Shown here: positions 57,688 to 64,000 of the stretch, one piece after another
How positions within the stretch are numbered: position 1 is the first letter of the stretch
Layout of the letters: each line of letters opens with the position of its first letter
NCBI RefSeq assembly: GCF_900111675.1
Contig: NZ_FOHO01000006.1
Span: 1-64,000, forward strand
Source of the DNA: Paracoccus homiensis
GTDB lineage: Bacteria; Pseudomonadota; Alphaproteobacteria; Rhodobacterales; Rhodobacteraceae
Length of the DNA stretch: 64,000 nucleotides
Direction of reading: 5' to 3'
Program-made: the position numbers and the translations under genes
The notes under the pieces: model-generated
Databases searched by the model: none
What the model saw: the letters and a program-made list of their open reading frames with translations, nothing else
Told to the model about the DNA's origin: nothing

Positions 57688-58314
57688 TCAGGCGCCCACG
57701 TGATCCATGGCGGCCAGAACCTCGTCGATGGGCCGAATGGCGCCGTGCTGAAGATATTCCATCGCCTTCAGCGAAGCCTCATGCGCCTCGAGGCTTGAAC
57801 CGGCAACGCAATCTTCGACCACGCGGCAGAAATAATCGCCCTGATGGCCGTCGACAAAGGTGTAATGGACGCAGACATCGGTCAGGCCGCCGGTCAGGAT
57901 CAGCGTTTCGGCCTTCAGCCCGCGCAGCAGGATTTCCAGATCGGTCCCGTAGAACGCCGAATAGCGCCGCTTCGAGATCCGATAGTCGTCGGGCCGCATG
58001 CCAAGCTCTTCTTCGGCAAAATCGGTCAACGGATTGCTGTCAAGGCAATGCACCGTTTCGTCGCCATCCAGTTCGCGCCCGAAATCGACCAGATCCGCAC
58101 GGTGGATTTCCTGGATGAACACGACCGGAATGCCTTTTTCGCGGGCTTTGTCGATCACCACCTTGCTGCGTGCCATCCGTGCGGCATAGTCGGGCATATG
58201 TGCGATTGATCTCTCATCGTCCGGGATCGGGGCAAAGGTTGATTTCTGAATGTCGATGACGATCACTGCGGCGCGACCTTCGATCAGTGCGCGCTTGTTC
58301 TGGGTAGCATTCAT
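57688..58314 (-). CDS. Isochorismatase-family cysteine hydrolase
   Basis: The 208-residue hydrolase has the catalytic triad in order: Asp in AVIVIDIQKS (near residue 21), Lys in ISKRRYSAF and Cys in GGLTDVCVHYTFVDG. This superfamily includes nicotinamidases, carbamoylsarcosine amidases and isochorismatases. The residues around the Cys resemble amide hydrolases of amino-acid catabolism. It lies next to an amino-acid-type ABC permease fragment and the EamA/OCD genes, so it probably hydrolyses an imported nitrogen compound. That is inference. Confidence 0.88.
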   Translation of the reverse strand: MNATQNKRALIEGRAAVIVIDIQKSTFAPIPDDERSIAHMPDYAARMARSKVVIDKAREKGIPVVFIQEIHRADLVDFGRELDGDETVHCLDSNPLTDFAEEELGMRPDDYRISKRRYSAFYGTDLEILLRGLKAETLILTGGLTDVCVHYTFVDGHQGDYFCRVVEDCVAGSSLEAHEASLKAMEYLQHGAIRPIDEVLAAMDHVGA

Positions 58315-58374
58315 CGGGGGAAAACCTTCTGGAAGTGCGTAAAGGGATATGCGGGATGACGGAAAGGCTGCGGG

Positions 58375-58680
58375 TCAGGCGGCCTTTCGGGGCTGTCCTG
58401 TCGGGACCACGTCGCGTGGCCGCAGATGTGGCAGATAGCGTTTTTCGGCCATGCGAAAGGCAAACGAGATCAGGAAGACGATCGCCATGTAGAACAGCAT
58501 CGCGGTGACGAAACCTTCGTAGGCCAGGTAATAGCGTCCGTTCAGCCATCGCCCGACGCCCAGCAGATCCTGTAGCGTGACGGTACTGGCGACGACCGAT
58601 CCGTGCAGCGTGAAGATCACTTCGTTCGAATAGGCGGGCACGCTGGAGGCCGACTTCTGTGTCGAGGCGCTGACCGAGGC
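58375..58680 (-). pseudogene. Truncated amino-acid ABC transporter permease (HisM/ArtM type)
   Basis: Only the C-terminal third of a polar-amino-acid permease remains: PAYSNEVIFTLHGSVVASTVTLQDLLG, a long periplasmic segment LNGRYYLAYEGF, and the last helix AMLFYMAIVFLISFAF followed by KRYLPHLRPR. The N-terminus, including the early helices and EAA loop, is lost where an IS3-type remnant begins near 58670. An ATG at 58689 opens the fragment but belongs to junction sequence. The transporter is therefore almost certainly inactive. Confidence 0.8.
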
Positions 58681-59088
58681 CATCCACAAGTTCGGCCCGC
58701 CAGAGATAATGAATACGGATCAAGGGTCCCAGTTCACGTCCTTTGCCTGGACGGACCGGCTCCGACGATCTGGCGTGCGCATATCGATGGATGGGAAGGG
58801 CGTTCGCAAGCTCACCCTCGACAACATCTTCATCGAGAGGCTGTGACGCACTCTCAAATACGAGTGCGTCTACCTGCATGCCTGGGAGACCGATTCGGAG
58901 ACAAAGGCGGCCATTCGGAAATGGATGACCTTCTACAACCACCAGCGCCCGCATTCAGCCCTGGGCGGCAAGCCTCCGGCGCTGGCCTACTGGCAGAGAA
59001 ATGATATCCCCCCCCCCCCGATCAGCAGGTGCAAAGAGTAGCTTAATTTACGCCAGATCCTGTCCAAGAGATGGGAAGTAGCTTAATC
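58670..59088 (+). mobile_element. IS3-family element remnant (3' part of orfB)
   Basis: The plus strand encodes the DDE region of an IS3-type transposase: KFGPPEIMNTDQGSQFTSF, ISMDGKG, DNIFIERL, then RTLKYECVYLHAWE and WMTFYNHQRPHSALGGKPP. The 5' half is missing. A TGA replaces the expected Trp codon after IERL, a few extra bases lie before DNIFIERL, and a run of 12 Cs (59008-59019) disrupts the end, so it is a decayed relic. GTAGCTTAAT occurs twice 40 bp apart (59038 and 59078) near its right border. Confidence 0.85.
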
Positions 59089-59090
59089 TG

Positions 59091-59159
59091 CTTCTGTCGC
59101 TTCTGTCGCTTCTGTCGCTTCTGTCGCTTCTGTCGCTTCTGTCGCTTCTGTCGCTTCTG
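59091..59159 (+). repeat. 9-bp tandem repeat (CTTCTGTCG, seven copies plus a partial)
   Basis: CTTCTGTCG repeats seven times without change from 59091 to 59153, followed by a partial unit CTTCTG. It directly follows the IS3 remnant and lies about 220 bp upstream of dusA. Perfect short arrays of this kind change copy number by replication slippage. No gene reads through it convincingly. Confidence 0.95.
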
Positions 59160-59380
59160 CGCTCAGCGTTCTGCCTCTTTATGAGTAGGAAAGGTTTGGC
59201 TTTCGTTGAAGTTGGCGCTGCGACGTATGATTTGTGCTAGGAATTTTATCCCACCCCTAGTGTTGTGTGTCACTATCGTAGCCATGTATGACTTTTGATC
59301 ATGCTCACGGCGAGAACGAGACAAAACAAGAGCAAGCGGCGTATGATCCGCCACCTAATCGAGCGGCAGATAAAAGAGAA

Positions 59381-60373
59381 ATGCATCTTAAATCATTGAC
59401 TTGTATCGATCCTCTTCTTTCTGTAGCCCCGATGATGGACTGGACGGATCGCCACTGTCGGGTGTTTCACCGGCTGATGAGTCGTCATGCCCTGTTGTAT
59501 ACGGAAATGGTGACCGCGCCGGCGATCGTGCATGGCGACCGGGCCAGATTGCTGGATTATGACGCAATCGAACATCCGGTCGCGTTGCAGCTGGGGGGAT
59601 CGGATCCGGCCGAACTGCGTCAGGCGACGCAGATTGCCGCGGATTGGGGCTATGATGAGATCAACCTGAATGTCGGGTGTCCCAGCGATCGCGTGCAATC
59701 GGGGCTGTTCGGGGCGGTGCTGATGAAGACGCCCGATCTGGTCGCCGAATGCGTCAGCCAGATGATGGCCGTCAGCCCGGTCGAGGTGACCGTCAAATGC
59801 CGCATTGGCGTCGACGATCAGATCGCCGAAGAGGTGCTGCCGCATTTCGTTGCGACGATGCGCGATGCCGGGGTGCGGCGGATCGCGATTCATGCCCGCA
59901 AGGCGTGGCTGCAGGGTCTTAGCCCGCGCGAGAACCGTGAAATTCCGCCGCTGGACTATCCGCTGGTGCATCGCATGAAGCAGGACTTCCCGGATCTGCA
60001 CCTGTCGCTGAACGGGGGCGTCGCCTCGCTGGACGAGGTGCGCGAGCATCTGCGCGTGATGGATGGGGTGATGGTCGGGCGCGCGGCCTATCATCAACCG
60101 TGGGACATTCTGGGTGCCGCAGACCGCCTGTGGGAAGATACGCCGCCTTACGCATCGGGGGTCGAGGTGGCGCAGGCCATGCGGCCCTATATCCTTGACC
60201 ATCTGGCGACGGGTGGCCGGCTGCACCAGATCACGCGGCACATGCTGGGCCTGTTTCACGGTCAGCCGGGGGCACGGGGCTGGAAACGCACCCTGTCCGA
60301 AGGCGCCTCACGGGGCGGGATCGAGGTCTATGATGCGGCACTGGCCCAGATCACCACGGCGCTTGCCGCCTAG
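59381..60373 (+). CDS. dusA: tRNA-dihydrouridine synthase A
   Basis: The 330-residue FMN enzyme reduces uridine to dihydrouridine in the tRNA D-loop. The start region SVAPMMDWTDRHCRVFHRLMS, the active-site NLNVGCPSDRVQSG (catalytic Cys near residue 105), VKCRIGVDD and IHARKAWLQGLSPRENR identify DusA rather than DusB or DusC. The ATG at 59381 has an AAAAGAGAA leader, and the frame is open to 59288 without family sequence. The upstream region is AT-rich and contains the tandem repeat, so expression may be affected by that array. Confidence 0.94.
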   Translation: MHLKSLTCIDPLLSVAPMMDWTDRHCRVFHRLMSRHALLYTEMVTAPAIVHGDRARLLDYDAIEHPVALQLGGSDPAELRQATQIAADWGYDEINLNVGCPSDRVQSGLFGAVLMKTPDLVAECVSQMMAVSPVEVTVKCRIGVDDQIAEEVLPHFVATMRDAGVRRIAIHARKAWLQGLSPRENREIPPLDYPLVHRMKQDFPDLHLSLNGGVASLDEVREHLRVMDGVMVGRAAYHQPWDILGAADRLWEDTPPYASGVEVAQAMRPYILDHLATGGRLHQITRHMLGLFHGQPGARGWKRTLSEGASRGGIEVYDAALAQITTALAA

Positions 60374-60418
60374 TCAAAGGGGCTGGCAACGCGCGGGCCA
60401 CCGCGCTATGGCGCTGAC

Positions 60419-61228
60419 ATGGCGGAATATCTGATCCCTCTTCTGACCTTGCTGGCGACAGGTGCCTTTGCCGGCGTGCTGGCAGGATTGCTGGGCGTGG
60501 GCGGCGGCATCGTGCTGGTGCCCGCGTTTCTGTTGGTGTTCACCGGCGCGGGCTATGACGGCCCCGATGTCATGCAGATCTGTCTGGCGACCTCGCTTGC
60601 GACGATCATTGTCACCTCGATCCGGTCCGTCATGGCGCATCACCGGCGCGGCGCGGTCGACTGGCAGATCCTGAAAACCTGGGCCATCGGCATCGGCATC
60701 GGCGCGGTCATCGGCGTGCTGACGGTCGGCGCGCTGCGGACCGAGATGTTGCAGGTCATCTTTGCCGTTCTGGTGGTGATCATCGCGACCTATATGGCGA
60801 TTTCGCGATCCCACTGGCGGCTGGCCAAGGATATGCCCAAGGGGCTGCGTCGCGCGATCATCGCCCCGATGATCGGCTTTGTTTCGGTTTTGCTGGGCAT
60901 CGGCGGCGGCAGCATCGGCGTACCGCTGATGACGCTGCATGGGCGCAGCGTGCATCGCGCGGTGGCGACGGCGGCGGGTTTCGGGGTGCTGATCGCCGTG
61001 CCGTCGGTCCTGACATTTCTGGCCTATCCGGCAGATGGCGCGCCGCCCTACACGATAGGTTCGGTGAATATCCCGGCCTTTCTGGTCACCATTTCGATGA
61101 CGTTGCTGACTGCGCCGCTTGGCGCGGCGCTGGCCCATCGGACGGATGCGGCGCGGCTGAAACGTTATTTCGCCATCTTCCTGATGCTGGTCGCGGCGAA
61201 CATGCTGCGCAAGGCGCTGACAGGCTAG
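60419..61228 (+). CDS. Sulfite exporter TauE/SafE-family membrane protein
   Basis: The 269-residue protein has eight or so helices in two repeats, each with the glycine-rich motif of the family: GLLGVGGGIVLVPAF near residue 25 and LLGIGGGSIGVPLM near 157. Members transport sulfite, organosulfonates or similar anions. The substrate is unknown here. The start lies 45 nt after dusA, in the same direction. Confidence 0.9.
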   Translation: MAEYLIPLLTLLATGAFAGVLAGLLGVGGGIVLVPAFLLVFTGAGYDGPDVMQICLATSLATIIVTSIRSVMAHHRRGAVDWQILKTWAIGIGIGAVIGVLTVGALRTEMLQVIFAVLVVIIATYMAISRSHWRLAKDMPKGLRRAIIAPMIGFVSVLLGIGGGSIGVPLMTLHGRSVHRAVATAAGFGVLIAVPSVLTFLAYPADGAPPYTIGSVNIPAFLVTISMTLLTAPLGAALAHRTDAARLKRYFAIFLMLVAANMLRKALTG

Positions 61229-61283
61229 GGCGCTTGTGCGCAGGCGGGGGCCGTGCCAATTGGGCTGCGAAAGGAATCCCGCC

Positions 61284-62480
61284 ATGACCGATATCCCAGT
61301 TATCCGACTTCGTCCCAAATCCAAGCCGCAGGCGATCCGCCACGGCTTTCCCTGGGTCTTTGCCGATGAGGCGGTGCTGGATCGCCGCACCCGCAACCTG
61401 CTCGCGGGCGGCTTTGCCCTGCTGGAAGACCCCGAGCGGCGGCCAATGGCGCTGGTGACGGTGAACCCGAATTCCAAGATCGTGGCGCGGGTGATGGATG
61501 CCGATCCGCAGGCGGTGATCGACACCGAATGGCTGAAGGTTCGGTTGGCGCGGGCGCTGGCCATGCGACAGCGGTTGTATGGTGCCCCGTTCTATCGGTT
61601 GATCCATGCCGAGGCCGACGGCCTTCCGGGGCTTGTCATCGACCGTTTCGGCGAGACGGCGGTGATGCAGCCCAATGCCGCCTGGGCCGATGTGATGGCC
61701 GAACAGATTGCGGATGCGCTTGTGCAGGTCACCGGCGTGTCGCGCGTGATCCTGAACGGGCAGGGCCGCGCCCGCGGTCTGGAGGGCCTGGATGAGCGGA
61801 TGGAGGTTCTGCGCGGCAGCGCCCCCGATCAGCCGGTTCCGGTGCAGATGAACGGCGCGACATATCTGGCCGACGTGATGGGAGGGCAGAAGACCGGGCT
61901 GTTCTTTGACCAGCGGCCCAACCATGCCTTTACGCAGCAACTGGTCAAGGACGCGCGGGTGCTGGACGTGTTCAGCCATGTCGGCGGGTTCGGCCTTGCC
62001 GCGCTGGCCGCCGGGGCCAAGGCGGCAACCTGCGTCGATGGCAGCGCCCCGGCGCTGGAACTTGCCAAGGGCGGTGCGCAGGCCATGGGCATGGCGGATC
62101 GGCTGGATCTGGTTCAATCCGATGCCTTCAAGGCGATGGAGCGGATGGCCGAAGAGGGGCAGCAATTCGATGTCGTCATTTGCGACCCGCCTGCCTTTGC
62201 GCCCTCGAAACCCGCGCTGGAGGCTGGCCTGCGGGCCTATGAACGTGTGGCCAAGCTGGCCGCGCCGCTGGTCGCGCCGGGTGGCTATCTGGTTCTGTGC
62301 AGTTGTTCCCACGCGGCCGATCTGACCCAGTTCCGCAATGTCAGCGCGCGGGGGATCGGTCGTGGGGGGCGGCGTCCGGTGCTGATCCATACCGGTCAGG
62401 CCGGGCCCGACCATCCGACGCTGCCGCAATTGGCGGAAACAGGTTATCTGAAGGCGCTGTTCTTCCGGCTGGACGGATGA
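61284..62480 (+). CDS. Class I rRNA methyltransferase (RlmI-like, PUA plus Rossmann domain)
   Basis: The 398-residue SAM-dependent methyltransferase starts with a PUA domain (IRHGFPWVFADEAVLDRR). The central part has FYRLIHAEADGLPGLVID, and the Rossmann domain shows VLDVFSHVGGFGLAALAAGA and the catalytic DPPAFAPS. This is the layout of RlmI, which methylates C5 of a 23S rRNA cytosine. The exact target here is inferred. AAGGAA precedes the ATG at 61284. Its stop overlaps the PIN gene start (ATGA). Confidence 0.9.
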   Translation: MTDIPVIRLRPKSKPQAIRHGFPWVFADEAVLDRRTRNLLAGGFALLEDPERRPMALVTVNPNSKIVARVMDADPQAVIDTEWLKVRLARALAMRQRLYGAPFYRLIHAEADGLPGLVIDRFGETAVMQPNAAWADVMAEQIADALVQVTGVSRVILNGQGRARGLEGLDERMEVLRGSAPDQPVPVQMNGATYLADVMGGQKTGLFFDQRPNHAFTQQLVKDARVLDVFSHVGGFGLAALAAGAKAATCVDGSAPALELAKGGAQAMGMADRLDLVQSDAFKAMERMAEEGQQFDVVICDPPAFAPSKPALEAGLRAYERVAKLAAPLVAPGGYLVLCSCSHAADLTQFRNVSARGIGRGGRRPVLIHTGQAGPDHPTLPQLAETGYLKALFFRLDG

Positions 62481-63016
62481 AGGCAGTCCTGGACGCCAAT
62501 GTCCTGTTCCCGACGATCCTGCGGGAAATACTGACCGATCTGGCTGCGGCGGGGCTGTATGCACCGCTGTGGTCGGATCGCATTCTGGCGGAATGGCGGC
62601 ACGCCGCCGCCCGGCTTGGCACAGATCAGGATGCCGTCGCCGGGGCCGAAATCGCGCTGCTGTCGGCGCGGTTTCCCGCCGCCTCGATGCCCGATGACGG
62701 CGATGCCTGCGTCGACCTGAACCTGCCCGATCCTGCCGACCGGCACGTGCTGGAAGCCGCGATCGCGGGGCGCGCGGACCTGATCGTCACCGCAAATCTG
62801 CGTGATTTTCCGGAAGGCATCATGCGCGGGATCGGCCTGCGCGCCCTGCATCCCGACGCGTTTTTGCTGGATTGCCACGCCCGCGCGCCCGGTCTTGTCG
62901 CCGATGCCGTCCATGCCGCGCGTGACAAGGCGGCACGGATGGGGGGTGACATCCCACTGCGCGACATGCTGAAACGCAGCAGGCTGCCCCGACTTGCACG
63001 CGCATTGAAAGGTTGA
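62477..63016 (+). CDS. PIN-domain protein
   Basis: The 179-residue PIN-like nuclease has acidic residues at VLDANVLFP (first Asp), SDRILAEW (Glu), NLPDPADRHVLEAAI (Asp) and DLIVTANLRDFPEG, the four-acid pattern of PIN enzymes. Toxins of this type are usually preceded by a small antitoxin gene. Here the preceding gene is a methyltransferase whose stop overlaps the start (ATGA), so it is an orphan or uses a distant partner. A basic tail (LKRSRLPRLARALKG) could bind RNA. Confidence 0.85.
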   Translation: MKAVLDANVLFPTILREILTDLAAAGLYAPLWSDRILAEWRHAAARLGTDQDAVAGAEIALLSARFPAASMPDDGDACVDLNLPDPADRHVLEAAIAGRADLIVTANLRDFPEGIMRGIGLRALHPDAFLLDCHARAPGLVADAVHAARDKAARMGGDIPLRDMLKRSRLPRLARALKG

Positions 63017-63076
63017 ACCAGATTGCTGTTATCGCTAACAAAGGATATGGCGGACGCCAGTGATAAGGAGGACAGC

Positions 63077-64000
63077 ATGGTCTCGCGTGTCATTCCGGTC
63101 GATGATTTCGACCTCGTGATTTTCGGCGCTACGGGCGATCTGGCGCATCGCAAGATTCTGCCGGGGCTTTTCCGGCGCTTTGTCGCAGGGCAGATCCCCG
63201 AAACGTCGCGCATCGTGGGTGCCGCCCGGACCCAGATGGATGACGGCCAGTTCCGCGACGAGGCCGCCAAGGCCATCTGCGAATTTGCCAAGGTCAAGAA
63301 GAACGACCCCCGCCTGGCGCAGTTTCTGGAACTGCTTGGCTACACCCCGATCGACGTCAAGGGCGAGGGCGGCTGGAAAGAGCTGAAGTCGCGGATGCGC
63401 GACGGCGCGGTGCACGCCTTCTATTTCTCGGTCGCGCCATCGCTGTTCGGGGATATCGCCGAACGCCTGTCGGGGCATGGCATCGCCGATGACAACAGCC
63501 GCATCGTCGTGGAAAAGCCCTTCGGTCGCGATCTGGCCAGCGCCAAGGCACTGAACGCGACGTTGGCGCAGCATTTCCACGAAAGCCAGATCTACCGGAT
63601 CGACCATTATCTGGGCAAGGAAACCGTCCAGAACCTGATGGCGGTGCGTTTCGCCAATGTTCTGTTCGAACCGCTGTGGAACGCGCAATATGTCGATCAC
63701 GTCCAGATCACCGTGGCCGAGACGGTCGGCGTCGGTGGCCGCGGCAGCTATTACGACAAATCCGGCGCGATCCGCGACATGGTCCAGAACCACATGATGC
63801 AGCTTCTGTGCCTGATCGCGATGGAACCGCCCTATCATTTCGATCCCGACGCGGTGCGTGACGAAAAGCTGAAGGTGATCCGGGCGCTGGAACCTGTGCT
63901 GCCCGAAGATATCGTCCGCGGTCAGTATCAGGCCAGCGGCGATCAGCCCGGCTATCTGGAGGATGCCGAAAACCCGGACTCGCGGACCGAAAGCTATGTC
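63077..64000 (+). CDS. zwf: Glucose-6-phosphate 1-dehydrogenase (N-terminal 308 residues; runs off the window)
   Basis: Zwf oxidises glucose 6-phosphate to 6-phosphogluconolactone, feeding the Entner-Doudoroff and pentose phosphate routes. The Rossmann motif VIFGATGDLAHRKILPGLF is near residue 13, VVEKPFGRDL near 140, and the active-site signature RIDHYLGKETVQNL near 175. The ATG at 63077 has a strong AAGGAGG site at 63065-63071. The reading frame is open to base 64000, so about 170 residues are missing. pgl and edd commonly follow in this lineage but are not visible. Confidence 0.95.
   Translation, partial: MVSRVIPVDDFDLVIFGATGDLAHRKILPGLFRRFVAGQIPETSRIVGAARTQMDDGQFRDEAAKAICEFAKVKKNDPRLAQFLELLGYTPIDVKGEGGWKELKSRMRDGAVHAFYFSVAPSLFGDIAERLSGHGIADDNSRIVVEKPFGRDLASAKALNATLAQHFHESQIYRIDHYLGKETVQNLMAVRFANVLFEPLWNAQYVDHVQITVAETVGVGGRGSYYDKSGAIRDMVQNHMMQLLCLIAMEPPYHFDPDAVRDEKLKVIRALEPVLPEDIVRGQYQASGDQPGYLEDAENPDSRTESYV

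Noticed and set aside
59091..59159. CRISPR array
   Set aside because: The 9-bp units are contiguous with no spacers and no cas genes are present, so it is a simple tandem repeat.
62477..63016. Classic type II toxin-antitoxin module
   Set aside because: No antitoxin-like gene lies on either side of the PIN gene; its neighbours are a methyltransferase and zwf.

Overview
The window is high-GC DNA with short, densely packed and often overlapping genes. The gene families point to an alphaproteobacterium of the Rhodobacteraceae, most likely Paracoccus or a close relative. The best single clue is the membrane-anchored cytochrome c at 36170-36706, whose N-terminus and heme region look like Paracoccus denitrificans cytochrome c552 (CycM). 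This assignment rests on family recognition by eye, not on a search.

Layout. 1-2690 is accessory DNA: an IS5-family element with a short palindromic insert, and a DUF6538-type tyrosine recombinase that looks frameshifted near its N-terminus. The recombinase lies directly against the 3' end of tRNA-Gln(UUG), which probably marks the right end of an integrated island running off the left edge. From 2782 the content is core-like. It comprises a flavoprotein; a capsule/Kdo block (KpsT-like ATPase, KpsE-like protein, kdsA, BON-MscS channel); a UDG-family protein; a TAXI-type TRAP transporter followed by a Usp protein and fhs; prfC, OsmC, dgt, an A-type Fe-S carrier, xthA, an L,D-transpeptidase and a CDF transporter.

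24776-32571 holds a YejA-like binding protein translationally coupled to a 43-aa entericidin-like lipoprotein and a small acidic protein, then a strong candidate small RNA or attenuator, bdhA, an aspartate aminotransferase, an HTH protein, sdhE, an LdtR-like regulator, gloA, thyX and the SRP RNA. 32608-46114 holds a cyclic-nucleotide phosphodiesterase, pheA, cycM, a complete yejABEF peptide importer that runs by 4-nt overlaps into a glycosyltransferase, cysS and a squalene/phytoene-synthase-like gene.

46111-54060 is a long minus-strand run: cytochrome P450 with an overlapping alpha/beta hydrolase, an M48 protease, a CoxE-like VWA protein coupled to a 54-aa membrane protein, and a TPP-riboswitch-controlled thiamine-precursor importer (YkoF, permease, ATPase, binding protein). 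54386-63016 contains an Hsp70-like protein, a small amino-acid cassette (ornithine cyclodeaminase, EamA exporter, isochorismatase-like hydrolase) whose upstream ABC permease is cut by an IS3 remnant, a 9-bp tandem repeat, dusA, a TauE/SafE transporter, an RlmI-like methyltransferase and a PIN protein. zwf runs off the right edge.

The window is mostly housekeeping. No CRISPR array, prophage or recognisable defence island was seen. The parts I would re-examine first are the 27192-27301 promoter-hairpin-terminator unit, the entericidin-coupled operon, the tRNA-Gln/integrase junction and the IS3-remnant/tandem-repeat scar before dusA.
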